Assembly: GCA_001636495.1 (NCBI GenBank)
Contig: KV440964.1
Location: 698,666 to 762,665, forward strand
Direction of reading: 5' to 3'
Origin: Sutcliffiella horikoshii
GTDB lineage: Bacteria; Bacillota; Bacilli; Bacillales; Bacillaceae_I
DNA: 64,000 nucleotides
In this document: in pieces, positions 26,169-35,136 of the stretch
How the letters are laid out: the number at the start of each line of letters is the position of its first letter
How positions within the stretch are numbered: the first letter of the stretch is position 1
The notes under the pieces: generated by a model
The model's input: only the letters and a program-made list of their open reading frames with translations
Database searches by the model: none
What the model was told of the DNA's origin: nothing
Made by a program: the position numbers and the translations under genes

Positions 26169-27647
26169 CTATAGTGGCCACCAATGGAAGCCGTCTTTAT
26201 GAAGCAGTTCATCCGCCTGCTTCGGACCCATGGAACCTGATTCGTAGTTCGGGAAGTCGAACGATCTTGTGTTTTCCCAGGCTTTCGAGATCTCATCGAT
26301 AAAGCTCCAGGATAGTGCCACTTCATCCCAATGCGTGAAGTTGGTCATATCACCGCGCATCGCATCATAGATAAGGCGCTCGTAAGCTTCCGGTGTATTG
26401 ATGCCGTCGATGCAGTTATTCGTATAATCAAGCTTGATTGGTGTCGTTGTAATGTCCTTACCCGATTTCTTGGCATTTAAATGCAGGGTGATGCCCTCTT
26501 CCGGCTGGATGTTGATCACAAGAAGGTTCGGGTCCACCTTTTCCCCGCGGTTGTAGTACAGGTTCATTGGGATATCCTTGAATTGCACGACCACTTTCGT
26601 CGACTTCTCGCTCATTCTTTTTCCGGTACGGATGTAGATCGGTACCCCTGCCCAGCGGAAGTTATCGATCAGAAGCTTCCCGGCAACATACGTTTCCGTA
26701 TTGGAATTGGTATCGATAGAGTTTTCGTCGCGGTAGCTCTGTACCTGGTTGCCATCTGCCATTCCTGAACCATATTGACCGCGGACAAAATAATCCTCCA
26801 CATCATCTGGGCCGATTTTGCGCATGGCACGAAGCACCTTCACCTTTTCGCTGCGAATCTCTTCAGGATTCAGCTTAATTGGAGGCTCCATCGCAAGCAG
26901 CGCCACCATCTGTAGCATATGGTTCTGCACCATATCTCTCAATGCACCGGAGCTTTCGTAGTAGCGTCCGCGGTCTTCCACGCCCAACACTTCACTGGAC
27001 GTAATCTGGATATTGGAGATGTAACGGTTATTCCATAGCGGTTCGAAAAGAGCGTTGGCAAAGCGGATTACCTCGATGTTCTGCACCATTTCTTTTCCAA
27101 GATAATGGTCAATACGGTAGATTTCCGACTCATCAAAGGCTTCCCGGATTTCTGCATTCAAATCTTTTGCAGAAGGAAGGTTATGACCGAACGGCTTTTC
27201 GATGACAAGACGCTTCCAGCCGTCGGTTTCCGTCAACCCTTCCGATTTCAGATTAGAAGCGATTGTACCGAAGAATTCTGGCGCCATCGCTAGGTAGAAT
27301 ATTCTGTTCCCATTTGTCTCATAATCGGAATCCAAATCACCTAGTAAACCTTTCAGTTGCTGAAAGGATTCACTGCTTGTTACATCAAAAGGATGATAAT
27401 AGAAGTGGGAGCTGAATTCCTCAACATTCCCGTCCCCATTTGCCACCTCATTAACAGAAGCAGACACGTTCGAACGGAACTCCTCATTGGATAGCGGACG
27501 TCTTGCAACGCCGACAACCGCAAAGTTTTTGGAGATGCTGCCGTTTTTATAGAGACGATAGATCGAAGGATAGAGCTTACGTTTCGCTAGATCTCCTGTT
27601 GCACCAAAAATGACAATCAAGGAAGTCGGATTTTCTTTTTTATTCAC
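26169..27647 (-). CDS. zwf: Glucose-6-phosphate 1-dehydrogenase
   Basis: A 492-residue enzyme with the NADP-binding motif FGATGDLAKRKLYPS (residues 14-28) and the substrate motif YRIDHYLGKE carrying the catalytic histidine near residue 178. It makes 6-phosphogluconolactone from glucose-6-phosphate, the first step of the oxidative pentose-phosphate route that GndA continues. The full family length is present. A GAGG-type site precedes the ATG. Confidence 0.96.
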   Translation of the reverse strand: MNKKENPTSLIVIFGATGDLAKRKLYPSIYRLYKNGSISKNFAVVGVARRPLSNEEFRSNVSASVNEVANGDGNVEEFSSHFYYHPFDVTSSESFQQLKGLLGDLDSDYETNGNRIFYLAMAPEFFGTIASNLKSEGLTETDGWKRLVIEKPFGHNLPSAKDLNAEIREAFDESEIYRIDHYLGKEMVQNIEVIRFANALFEPLWNNRYISNIQITSSEVLGVEDRGRYYESSGALRDMVQNHMLQMVALLAMEPPIKLNPEEIRSEKVKVLRAMRKIGPDDVEDYFVRGQYGSGMADGNQVQSYRDENSIDTNSNTETYVAGKLLIDNFRWAGVPIYIRTGKRMSEKSTKVVVQFKDIPMNLYYNRGEKVDPNLLVINIQPEEGITLHLNAKKSGKDITTTPIKLDYTNNCIDGINTPEAYERLIYDAMRGDMTNFTHWDEVALSWSFIDEISKAWENTRSFDFPNYESGSMGPKQADELLHKDGFHWWPL

Positions 27648-27708
27648 AGATAAGAACCTCGCTTTATGTACTAGTCTCGAAAGAATGTGCTATCACAATC
27701 GTTTGATT

Positions 27709-27738
27709 ATGATAAACAATTATGTAAATAAGTAACAA
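27709..27738 (-). promoter_or_regulatory. Candidate zwf promoter
   Basis: On the minus strand, TTGTTA (27738-27733), an 18-base spacer and TATCAT (27714-27709). The leader would be about 55 bases. The rest of 27648-28014 shows no convincing gene or repeat. Confidence 0.4.
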
Positions 27739-28014
27739 TTTCACTTAAATAGTATGAAACATTATGGAAAAGTACTACCCAAATATTTTATATGGAAGTG
27801 GGTAGGAATTCAATATATTAATGAAGGTCTTTCTCAGGAACAAGAATCTTTACGTTCCACTATAACACATCCAGCCATCAATTCCTGAATGATAGGCTCG
27901 TCGTTAGTATGAAAAAATACAGGCAAAACCATGCATCCACAAAACTTCCCAACCCCAAAAAGAATTCCAATATGATAAAGTAGAAATGACGGAAAGGAAC
28001 GGAGGGTCATGCAA

Positions 28015-28686
28015 GTGAGAAATCTAAAGGGTGAATGGAAGTCTTTGTTGGAAAAGGAAGCCTCCAAGGACTATTACATAAGGTTAATGGACTTTCTCGA
28101 CCATGAATATGCCTCTAGTAGCGTCTACCCGCAAAAAGAGGCCATTTTTTCGGCGTTCCAGATGACAAGCTATGAGGACGTGAAGGTTGTCATCATCGGA
28201 CAAGACCCTTATCATGGCAAAGATCAGGCCCACGGTATGAGTTTTTCGGTGCAAAAGGGGATGCGGGTACCTCCATCTTTGAAAAATATCTACAAGGAAC
28301 TGCAGGAAGACCTGGGGATAGCCCCTGTCCAGCACGGATTTTTAATGGAGTGGGCTGTTCAAGGTGTGTTATTATTAAATACGGTTTTAACAGTCAGGGA
28401 ACGGGAACCGAACTCCCATAAAGGGAAAGGCTGGGAGCGCTTTACAGATGAAGTGATACAGATGTTGAATGTCAGGGAAAAACCTGTGATATTCCTCCTT
28501 TGGGGCAAGCATGCCGAACAGAAGGAAGACATGATAACAAACAGCCATCACTACATCATCAAAAGCCCTCACCCTAGTCCATTTTCCGCACGAAAAGGAT
28601 TTTTTGGAAGCAGGCCCTTTTCTAAAGTGAATGACATATTGGCTGAAATGGGCGAGGAAGCGATCGATTGGCGATTAACACCATAG
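28015..28686 (+). CDS. ung: Uracil-DNA glycosylase
   Basis: About 223 residues with family-1 UDG motifs: the water-activating GQDPYHG at 62-68 (Asp64) and HPSPFSA near residue 187. It removes uracil from DNA as the first step of base excision repair. GTG at 28015 is chosen because GGAGG at 28001-28005 is 9 bases upstream; the ATG at 28009 would leave only 3. The position near ywdI and ywdK matches the B. subtilis ywd region. Confidence 0.95.
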   Translation: MRNLKGEWKSLLEKEASKDYYIRLMDFLDHEYASSSVYPQKEAIFSAFQMTSYEDVKVVIIGQDPYHGKDQAHGMSFSVQKGMRVPPSLKNIYKELQEDLGIAPVQHGFLMEWAVQGVLLLNTVLTVREREPNSHKGKGWERFTDEVIQMLNVREKPVIFLLWGKHAEQKEDMITNSHHYIIKSPHPSPFSARKGFFGSRPFSKVNDILAEMGEEAIDWRLTP

Positions 28687-28724
28687 AAATGAAAAAACAA
28701 GATTAGTTAGAGGAAGTGCACGAC

Positions 28725-29531
28725 ATGCAAACGTGGAAAACAACAATACAACATATAGTCGGACACCGGTATTTTATGAATGCCGTCATGTTCGTCATCC
28801 TATTGAATGCGATTTTGATAGGGGTGGAAACCTACCCGGACCTAAGAGCGGACTATTACGATATTATCCATGGGTTTGAAGTTTTCTTTTTATGGTTCTT
28901 TACCATAGAGATCATTCTGAGAATGTTGGCGGAAAAAAAGATTCACCACTTCTTTCGCAGCAAGTGGAATCTCTTTGACTTTTTCATTGTGGCAGGTGTT
29001 CTCTTATTCAGCGGAACGTACTTCATTTCCGCGATTCGGATCCTGAGGGTATTCCGGGTCCTGCGCGCCATTACAGTCGTTCCATCCTTGCAAAGGCTTG
29101 TGACGGCATTCCTGAAGACGATCCCGTCCTTGGGCACCATCATGATGCTATTATCTTTAGTATTCTATATTTTCGCCGTATTGGGTGTCATGTTCTTCGG
29201 TGAAATCTCACCGGAATATTTCGGGTCGCTCCACCTGGCCCTTGTGACACTATTCCAAGTGATTACGCTCGAATCATGGGCAAGCGGAATCTTCCGTCCC
29301 ATTTTTGCTGAAAGTCCTTTGTCTTGGGTCTACTTTGTTTCCTTCATCCTTGTTGGAACTTTCATCGTACTGAACCTGATTGTCGGGGAAATCCTCAACA
29401 ACATCCAAGAAGCGAAGGAAGAAGAATTGAAGGAAGAGAAGATGGAAGTCAGTAAAAAAGAGCTGGCAAAAATCACCGACGAAATTGCCGAGTTGAAGCA
29501 ACTGTTGATAAACAAAGAGAAACACAATGGA
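28725..29531 (+). CDS. NaChBac-type voltage-gated sodium channel
   Basis: A 269-residue six-segment channel subunit. S4 has arginines at every third position (R105, R108, R111, R114 in SAIRILRVFRVLRA). The pore loop carries the filter TLESWAS (181-187) that defines bacterial sodium channels of the NaChBac/NavBp group, and a C-terminal coiled coil (EEELKEEKMEVSKKELAK) would hold the tetramer. In alkaliphilic Bacillus this channel brings in sodium for pH homeostasis, motility and chemotaxis. ATG at 28725 follows GAGGAAG. A chemoreceptor gene follows, and a terminator separates them. Confidence 0.92.
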
Positions 29532-29548
29532 TGATGATTTTTATGAAG

Positions 29549-29582
29549 AACACGGAGGCAAATAGCGCTCCGTGTTTTTTTC
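29549..29582 (+). terminator. Rho-independent terminator
   Basis: AACACGGAG with CTCCGTGTT and a T-run, after the sodium channel gene. Confidence 0.85.
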
Positions 29583-29604
29583 TAAAATAAAATCATAGCA
29601 ATAC

Positions 29605-29632
29605 TAAAGACCTAGAGTGATTATGCCGAAAA
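29605..29632 (+). promoter_or_regulatory. Candidate sigma-D promoter of the chemoreceptor gene
   Basis: TAAA, 16 bases, then GCCGAAAA, close to the motility sigma factor consensus (TAAA / GCCGATAT). It lies 83 bases before a methyl-accepting chemotaxis gene, a usual target. Confidence 0.65.
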
Positions 29633-29667
29633 TAGAAGAAAGAGAACAACGTGAGAATCGATTCTTG

Positions 29668-29681
29668 TGCAAACGGTTTCA
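29668..29681 (+). promoter_or_regulatory. cre-like site
   Basis: TGCAAACGGTTTCA matches the CcpA consensus at all but one defined position. It lies between the sigma-D-like promoter and the chemoreceptor start, where binding would block transcription. Confidence 0.4.
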
Positions 29682-29714
29682 TGTTAGAAGGTAGTTTTAC
29701 TAGGGGGAAGAAGA

Positions 29715-31415
29715 ATGGGGAGCATGAGGAAAAGGTTATTCGTATTAATTTGTTTGATCGGGGGTATCGGTCTTGCTGCTTCCATAGTGATATGGGTGAA
29801 TGGCATTCAGGTGCAAAAAGGGGTCAATGAGCTGGATGAGATCACCAAGCTGAATGAAAGTTATTTTGAGCTGGTGCAATCCTATCAGAGCACCTTAGCA
29901 GATATGTATTTTGTCGTATCAAATGGATACTCCAAAGCGCATATTACAAAAATTGAAGAAAATCTGGTGCAAACCGAAGAGAAGCTACAAGATTTCGAGC
30001 CTTATTTTGCGGAATTTGAAGAATTAGGTCAGTGGAAGCAGTATTTTGTTGTTTCACATGAAACATTGTCAAAACAATTCGACACTATCAGCGATGTTTC
30101 CAACGCAGCCAACATGGATCGACTGCGCATTACGACATCGGAAGACTTGGCAAAAGCACGGAATCAGATAGAGCGGGCGAATGATGGTGGCATGGAGTTC
30201 TTACAGGCATACAATGATGAAAATAGACAAGTCGTCCAGGCTAAAGTTTCCGCTACGGAACGTTGGACCTTGTTGACACTTGCCATTCTTGTGGTAGTGC
30301 CAATCCTTGCGTTGTTATCGTTCCGAAAGGCTTTCAACAAAGGTGTCAATCAGGTGCTGCGACGGGTGAACGCCTACCAGGAAGGGGACTTTCTGCATAA
30401 AGCTCCTCCATCCGTGCGAAAAGATGAATTCGGTCAAATAGAGGATGCTCTGACAACGATGGGAAGAAACATTGAGCAGCTGATGAAGGGAAGTATTGGC
30501 GCGAACCAACGCCTACAGGTTGTGATGCAGGAGCTGTTGGTTGTAGCCGAAGATAACCTGAAAGAATCGGCTGGAATCAAGCGACGATCCGAGCAGGCAA
30601 CCGAAAAAGTATCTATGCAGTACGAGGGGACGACTGCCATATCTGCGGTCACCGAGCAGGCGTCGGCCAGTACGCAAGAGATATACAGCATCGTGGATGA
30701 AATGAAGCGCAACCTGGAGAGCATGGAGGCACTATCGAAAAGAGGGGCAGAATCGCTTCAGCAGATGGTAACCATCATGCATCAATCCTCAGCAGAAACA
30801 GAAACAATCGTAGAAAGATTTTCAAAAATAAAAGAAGATATTGATGAAGCAAACAGCTTCCTTAAAGGCATAACGGAAATCACGACACAGACCAATCTGC
30901 TTGCCCTTAATGCCTCGATTGAAGCGGCACGTGCGGGAGAGGCAGGAAAAGGATTTGCTGTAGTGGCAGAAGAGATTCGCAAGCTCTCCGGACAGACCGA
31001 TCTCTTTTCCAAACAAATCAACAGCATCACCGGCCGCATTCAGGAAGACACGAATGAAGTACTAAAAGAATTTCAACTATTCAAGGAAACAATTGAGCAG
31101 ACAAACGAAAAAAATGAAGCATCTGCAAGCCTGTTCCAGGAAATCGCCACAAATAGTGGAACGCTGTTGGAACAGGGAACCCACATTACCGTCACGATGG
31201 AAGAGATCAGCATGGGTGTTAATGAAATCGTCCATTCTGTGAATGATTTGGTCGCTTCCTCTTCTGACCTGACGCAGGAAATGGTCGAGGTTGTGAAGGC
31301 GGCCGATCATCAAGTGGACCTTTCCAACAACATGAGACGAACCGTCGATACGGTGAAAGAGACCGCTGAAGACCTGGCCGCAAGCATCGCCTCCATAAAC
31401 ATGAATAAATCGTGA
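29715..31415 (+). CDS. Methyl-accepting chemotaxis protein
   Basis: 566 residues. A membrane segment at about 8-28 is followed by a helical extracellular domain (30-182) of four-helix-bundle type, a second membrane segment at 185-203, a HAMP domain to about 260 and a cytoplasmic signalling coiled coil. The hairpin tip is [20 protein letters not shown] at 391-410, and [16 protein letters not shown] follows. The ligand is unknown. Its neighbour is the sodium channel gene; in B. pseudofirmus a chemoreceptor co-localises with the homologous channel, so a functional pair is possible. Confidence 0.93.
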   Translation: MGSMRKRLFVLICLIGGIGLAASIVIWVNGIQVQKGVNELDEITKLNESYFELVQSYQSTLADMYFVVSNGYSKAHITKIEENLVQTEEKLQDFEPYFAEFEELGQWKQYFVVSHETLSKQFDTISDVSNAANMDRLRITTSEDLAKARNQIERANDGGMEFLQAYNDENRQVVQAKVSATERWTLLTLAILVVVPILALLSFRKAFNKGVNQVLRRVNAYQEGDFLHKAPPSVRKDEFGQIEDALTTMGRNIEQLMKGSIGANQRLQVVMQELLVVAEDNLKESAGIKRRSEQATEKVSMQYEGTTAISAVTEQASASTQEIYSIVDEMKRNLESMEALSKRGAESLQQMVTIMHQSSAETETIVERFSKIKEDIDEANSFLKGITEITTQTNLLALNASIEAARAGEAGKGFAVVAEEIRKLSGQTDLFSKQINSITGRIQEDTNEVLKEFQLFKETIEQTNEKNEASASLFQEIATNSGTLLEQGTHITVTMEEISMGVNEIVHSVNDLVASSSDLTQEMVEVVKAADHQVDLSNNMRRTVDTVKETAEDLAASIASINMNKS

Positions 31416-31423
31416 ACAAACAG

Positions 31424-31453
31424 CCTGTGGAGTGGATTCTCCGCAGGTTTTTT
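31424..31453 (+). terminator. Rho-independent terminator
   Basis: CCTGtGGAG pairs with CTCCgCAGG (loop TGGATT region), followed by TTTTTT. Confidence 0.8.
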
Positions 31454-31526
31454 ATGTTACGGGAGGGTGGAAAATGGTAGAATGAAAAATGGACAAAGCT
31501 TGTACGGGAAAAGGGAGGGGGAAAGG

Positions 31527-31730
31527 ATGGCTGTGCAGATAAACTGCTTGAAATGCAAGCATTACTATGTCACATGGGATGCAAAGTTTCCGAAAGGCTG
31601 CCGAGCATTCGGTTTTAAAACGAACCAGGTGCCTTCCGTTGCTGTCCTTCGCTCTTCCGGAAGCCCGTGCTTAAAGTTCGACCCAAAAGATTCACCAATA
31701 AAACCCGGCCAGAACGGGTACTATGTGTAA
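31527..31730 (+). CDS. Small four-cysteine protein, possible zinc-binding
   Basis: 67 residues with Cys7-x2-Cys10, Cys25 and Cys48, a pattern that could hold one zinc ion. I do not recognise a function. Such short proteins are sometimes labelled uracil-DNA glycosylase in databases, but none of the UDG motifs is present. ATG at 31527 follows AGGGAGGGGG. It is 13 bases from the next gene, so the two are probably one transcript. Confidence 0.7.
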   Translation: MAVQINCLKCKHYYVTWDAKFPKGCRAFGFKTNQVPSVAVLRSSGSPCLKFDPKDSPIKPGQNGYYV

Positions 31731-31743
31731 AAGGAGCTTCTTT

Positions 31744-32265
31744 ATGAAAAAAATAAATTATTTGCCGTGGATCATTGGCATTTCCATCGCAGTCAATGCA
31801 GTGGTAGTAGTACTGTTCTTCCTGCCACAATATGAAGGACTGGCCCACGTCGACTTGACCTTCCTGCCAATGATGAATGCAATCTTTAACAGCTTCACCT
31901 TCGTCTTTTTAGTGTGTGCCCTTATTGCAATCAAGAAGAAAAATATTACCGTGCACCGTCGTTTCATTTTGGCGGCATTCTCGTCCACGGCCTTGTTCTT
32001 GGTTACATATGTGACGTACCACTCCCTAACAGAGTCCACGCCGTTCGGCGGAGAAGGCATCATCCGTTCGATTTACTTTTTCATTCTGTTGACTCATATC
32101 GTGTTGGCAGTCGTGATTGTGCCGCTTGCGTTATATTCTTTGGCAACAGGCCTTAGCATGCAAAAGGAACGCCACCGCAAAATCGCACGCTGGACAATGC
32201 CATTGTGGTTATATGTGAGCTTGACCGGAGTTATTGTGTATTTGATGATATCGCCGTATTACTAA
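31744..32265 (+). CDS. DUF420 membrane protein (YozB/CtaM-like)
   Basis: A 173-residue protein with five membrane segments and conserved histidines at VHRRFI, VTYHSL and LLTHIV plus the ERHRKIARWT loop, typical of DUF420. The CtaM homologue in Staphylococcus is needed for active aa3-type cytochrome oxidase, so an assembly role in respiration is likely. ATG at 31744 follows AAAGGAG. Confidence is high for the family and moderate for the role. Confidence 0.82.
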   Translation: MKKINYLPWIIGISIAVNAVVVVLFFLPQYEGLAHVDLTFLPMMNAIFNSFTFVFLVCALIAIKKKNITVHRRFILAAFSSTALFLVTYVTYHSLTESTPFGGEGIIRSIYFFILLTHIVLAVVIVPLALYSLATGLSMQKERHRKIARWTMPLWLYVSLTGVIVYLMISPYY

Positions 32266-32336
32266 AGATTTTTAGTGGGTGCAGAGATCAACAGCGGCGT
32301 ATAACCCGCCAAACAGAAAAGGAGGGATGAGGAAGC

Positions 32337-32687
32337 ATGAGCATTACACTGGATAAGGTCCTAGAACGCCTGGAGTCGGAGCTGGAAAGAGCCATGGACA
32401 CGGGAAATGTACAGAAAAAGCGCGAGCACCTGGCTGCGATGAAATCCTTATGTGAGCTGGCACTGGATGTGGATGTTGAAGGAGCGGACCTTGATCATGC
32501 TCGCGGCGGAAGGGTAAGTGCCCCGGCGGCAATTCCTGCTGCCCGCACGAGTCACCAAGCACCAATACCCTACCAACAAGCAGCACCAATCTACACACCA
32601 CCAACCCAATCGCCACCAATCGCAAACGTCCCATCCAAGCCAATCAAAGAAGACGACGCAAACGGCGACTCCCTCTTTGACTTTTAA
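32337..32687 (+). CDS. ywdI: YwdI-family protein
   Basis: A 116-residue protein with a helical N-terminal half (residues 1-45, charged and amphipathic) and a proline/glutamine/alanine-rich, probably disordered C-terminal half ending in DSLFDF. The N-terminal pattern and its place between ung and ywdK match B. subtilis YwdI. The function is unknown. The acidic-aromatic tail looks like a short linear binding motif, but no partner is known. Confidence 0.7.
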   Translation: MSITLDKVLERLESELERAMDTGNVQKKREHLAAMKSLCELALDVDVEGADLDHARGGRVSAPAAIPAARTSHQAPIPYQQAAPIYTPPTQSPPIANVPSKPIKEDDANGDSLFDF

Positions 32688-32697
32688 AGAGGGGTCA

Positions 32698-32722
32698 TAA
32701 AGAGGGGTCAGACCCCTCTTTA
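32698..32722. repeat. GGGGTCAGACCCC palindrome, copy A
   Basis: A 25-bp palindrome from TAAAGAGGGGTC to GACCCCTCTTTA. A second half-unit (AAAGAGGGGTC) stands just before it at 32686. It probably also terminates the ywdI transcript. Confidence 0.75.
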
Positions 32723-32775
32723 GTTAACTAAAGAATTGGCTTTGTTAAAGTTAGTTGTTGGCTATGACCTGTTTC

Positions 32776-32908
32776 AAGCTGGTGATTGGAGCAAAAGGCG
32801 TAGACTCCAGCGGGAGAGCAGCGACAATCTTGAGACCCGCAAGTGTTGCGAGGAGGCTCAAGGTCGCCCCGCGGAAAGCGAAGCCTATTGCGGAAATCAA
32901 CAGCGACG
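32776..32908 (+). repeat. Palindromic repeat family R, copy 7
   Basis: Class B copy (CTTGAGACC / GGCTCAAGG). The stretch 32688-33029 has no gene and consists mainly of this repeat and the palindrome before it. A tail-like remnant (GATCAACAGCGGCG) also lies near 32287-32300. Confidence 0.85.
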
Positions 32909-33029
32909 TTTAACAGAGCAAAAAAATTAAGGAGTGTCGCTATTCTTCCACACACCACAACTTACCATACTAAAAACGGCGCGGTAACTTAAACTATAAA
33001 CACCCCAGTAAGTAATGGAGGTGTTTTAC

Positions 33030-33329
33030 ATGCCTGGTGGTACAGACGGATCGATGTACGGATTAATGGCGGCGTACGTTAGCACTAATTTTGACACGTC
33101 GACAAAACTAGCCCACGATCGTTATGAAGTTTATGTAAATGGTGACTTTGTTGGGCAAAAGAACTTGCTCTCCACTAGAGAAGATGTCACAAGTGTCAAT
33201 GAATTCTTACATTCACATGGATATAATGACTTTTTGTCTAACATAGATGGTGATCATTATCATATACAAACGGAAAAAAAAGAACGGGAGCTAAAGCAAG
33301 CTCTTCAGATTTATCTTCATTCTAGATAA
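33030..33329 (+). CDS. Hypothetical protein
   Basis: A 99-residue soluble protein with no motif I recognise. The N-terminus is glycine-rich (MPGGTDGSMYGLMAAYV), the middle alternates polar and hydrophobic residues like a small beta-sheet, and the C-terminus is a charged helix. GGAGGTG lies 7-9 bases before ATG 33030; the earlier in-frame ATG at 33015 overlaps that site. The ribosome site and base composition support a real gene. Confidence 0.6.
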   Translation: MPGGTDGSMYGLMAAYVSTNFDTSTKLAHDRYEVYVNGDFVGQKNLLSTREDVTSVNEFLHSHGYNDFLSNIDGDHYHIQTEKKERELKQALQIYLHSR

Positions 33330-33450
33330 TTTCGACAAAATGCTCTTACTGCTTTCTTTGACGAGGCGGTAGGGGCGTTTTTGTTTGCTTAAATTTTAAA
33401 AAACATAAAACACGACGGACGGTTAGCAGTATAAAAACGGAATGTTAAGA

Positions 33451-33658
33451 ATGAAGGCCTGTGTGAGGAAGAAATAGTGTGGGCGGGGTCTTCATAGGCG
33501 GTATGAAGACCTGTGTGAGGTAGAAATAGTGTGAGTGAGGTCTTCATAGGCGGTATGAAGACCTGTGTGAGAAAGAAATAGAGTGAGTGAGGTCTTCATA
33601 GGCGGTATGAAGACCTGTGTGAGGTAGAAATAGAGTGGGCGAGGTCTTCATAGATGGT
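33451..33658. repeat. Tandem array of four 52-bp units
   Basis: Units start at 33451, 33503, 33555 and 33607, an exact 52-bp period. Each unit has the inverted repeat ATGAAGACC...GGTCTTCAT (the first unit has GGCC) around a GTGTGAG-rich centre, so each could form a hairpin with a 9-bp stem. The array lies in the gene-free stretch 33330-33717. There is no long open frame through it. Confidence 0.9.
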
Positions 33659-33717
33659 ATTACCCCTACTCTGGAGCGATCTATTTATCTAAAAAGAAAA
33701 GGGAGGAAGTGAACATT

Positions 33718-33804
33718 ATGTGTACTTCCGTTTCGTTTTACGAGTTGAGTTTCAGTGTCCTACTTGGTCCGCGGTGGCTAATACTATATAATTCATTATA
33801 TTGA
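33718..33804 (+). CDS. Possible 28-residue small protein
   Basis: A short frame starts at ATG 33718 with a very good ribosome site (AGGGAGGAAGTG, 6-base spacer) and ends at TGA 33802-33804. The peptide begins MCTSVSFYEL and has a hydrophobic C-terminal half. It ends 38 bases before the ywdK-like gene and may be a leader peptide. It could equally be a chance frame. Confidence 0.3.
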   Translation: MCTSVSFYELSFSVLLGPRWLILYNSLY

Positions 33805-33842
33805 AGAAACACAACAGACCTTTTGAAAGGTGGAAAACGGAC

Positions 33843-34211
33843 ATGAATTTATTTATCATACTTGCAGCAATAAACGCATTTTTGGCAGTGGCTCTTGGGG
33901 CATTTGGAGCCCACGGACTCGAAGGAAGAGTATCCGAGAGAATGATTGAGATCTGGAAAACCGGTGTTACGTACCAAATGTTCCATGCAGGCGGACTTTT
34001 CGTCGTCGCACTTCTCATGGACCGCTTCAGCAGCACAGGTTTATTAAACGGAGCAGGCTGGTCCTTCCTTATCGGGATCATCCTATTCTCCGGAAGCCTG
34101 TACATCCTCACCCTATCCGGCGTCAAAATACTCGGAGCCATTACCCCACTAGGTGGCGTAGCCTTCCTCATCGGATGGGTGCTCATTATAGTGGCCGCGG
34201 TTAAGGGCTAA
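33843..34211 (+). CDS. ywdK: DUF423 membrane protein (YwdK)
   Basis: A 122-residue protein with four membrane segments and the family motif LGAFGAHGLEGR near residues 18-29, followed by TGVTYQMFHA. DUF423 proteins are widespread and of unknown function. ATG at 33843 follows AAAGGTGG. The place between ywdI and gerQ is that of B. subtilis ywdK. Confidence 0.85.
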   Translation: MNLFIILAAINAFLAVALGAFGAHGLEGRVSERMIEIWKTGVTYQMFHAGGLFVVALLMDRFSSTGLLNGAGWSFLIGIILFSGSLYILTLSGVKILGAITPLGGVAFLIGWVLIIVAAVKG

Positions 34212-34249
34212 GCGGTTAGAGATTGTTTAGTGATTTTTAGTTTTAAAGA

Positions 34250-34327
34250 GGTAAAGAAGTAAAGAGGGGTCTGACCCGCTATGCGTTAATGCGTTAACAC
34301 ATAGCATCGTCAAACCCCTCTTTTTTA
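34250..34327. repeat. GGGGTCTGAC palindrome, copy B, acting as terminator
   Basis: AAAGAGGGGTCTGAC (from 34261) pairs with GTCAAACCCCTCTTT (to 34323), with an inner stem GCTATG/CATAGC and a T-run. It ends the ywdK transcript and overlaps the stop codon of the convergent gerQ. Confidence 0.8.
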
Positions 34328-34864
34328 TCTTGGTTGGAATTGGCTGAGGCCTTGGCCGCCGCTGTTGAATGGGTATTCGTAGTCGAGTTCTTCGTCGAAT
34401 GTGATGTAGTCTAGGTAGACCATCAGGAGCAGATAGCGTTTGCCTGTTTGCGGGTCGCTTAGGATGATGTGATCGCGCCCAGCTGCTTCGATGATTCCCT
34501 TGAATATTTTGGCATTCCATTCCCGGTTGTTCTCAAATGTCATGTACACAGTTGCCAGCTTACCTCGATTTAAGCGAAGAATATTTTCAATATAGGATTG
34601 CTCTAATGGAAGCATACCCGGCACGTCAGGAGCACTTTGCTGGCCACCAGATTGAAATTGGGTAGGATAAGAAGGTATGCCCGTTTGCTGACCTGCAACT
34701 TGTTGCTGTTGAGGTTGCTGTTGCAATTGTTGCATCGGAAAACCTCCACCTCCACCTCCGCCATACCACTGTTGCCCATAGTTTCTGTAATAGGATGAGT
34801 AAGGATCTGCTCCGTACCCCGCAGAATATGGGGCACCTGCTGCCTGTGAAAACTGTTGATTCAT
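34325..34864 (-). CDS. gerQ: Spore coat protein GerQ
   Basis: 179 residues. The first 80 are low in complexity, rich in Gly, Tyr, Gln and Pro (a Gly8-like run, then long Gln stretches). Residues 85-170 form the conserved GerQ domain (GKLATVYMTFENN, HIILSDPQTGKRYLLL). GerQ is a coat protein cross-linked by transglutaminase and needed for the cortex-lytic enzyme CwlJ during germination. The glutamine-rich start fits cross-linking. The ATG follows GAGGG. Its position next to ywdK and hemQ matches B. subtilis. Confidence 0.92.
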   Translation of the reverse strand: MNQQFSQAAGAPYSAGYGADPYSSYYRNYGQQWYGGGGGGGFPMQQLQQQPQQQQVAGQQTGIPSYPTQFQSGGQQSAPDVPGMLPLEQSYIENILRLNRGKLATVYMTFENNREWNAKIFKGIIEAAGRDHIILSDPQTGKRYLLLMVYLDYITFDEELDYEYPFNSGGQGLSQFQPR

Positions 34865-35066
34865 CTGTCATTCCCTCCTCAAAAACTTTTATCTGCATCT
34901 GGTGAGAAATAACGCCCATCTCCAAGCCTCAAACTCATTCCTTTGGCTGGAAAGGGTGCTAAGATTCAAATGATTAAGTCGCACTACTTGATTGTATGAA
35001 AATCAAAGAAGGAATATGACAGGGGGAGATGGAGTGGGGGAGGGCTTGTTATAATAAAACCCTAAA

Positions 35067-35120
35067 GCAAAAAACGCCAAGCCACCAAACTGGAAATCCA
35101 GCCGGGCGACTTGACGTCAA
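35067..35120 (-). terminator. Terminator of hemQ
   Basis: On the minus strand AAGTCGCC...GGCTGG pairs with CCAG...GGTGGCTT (with G-U pairs), followed by a T-run. Confidence 0.65.
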
Positions 35121-35136
35121 CTTACCGTTCTTTATT

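Noticed and set aside
27834-28067. 77-codon minus-strand frame upstream of ung
   Set aside because: It overlaps the ung start, has no convincing ribosome site, and its sequence matches nothing I recognise. It could be a decayed gene but the evidence is too thin.
31527-31730. Uracil-DNA glycosylase label for the small four-cysteine protein
   Set aside because: None of the glycosylase motifs is present and the true ung is at 28015.
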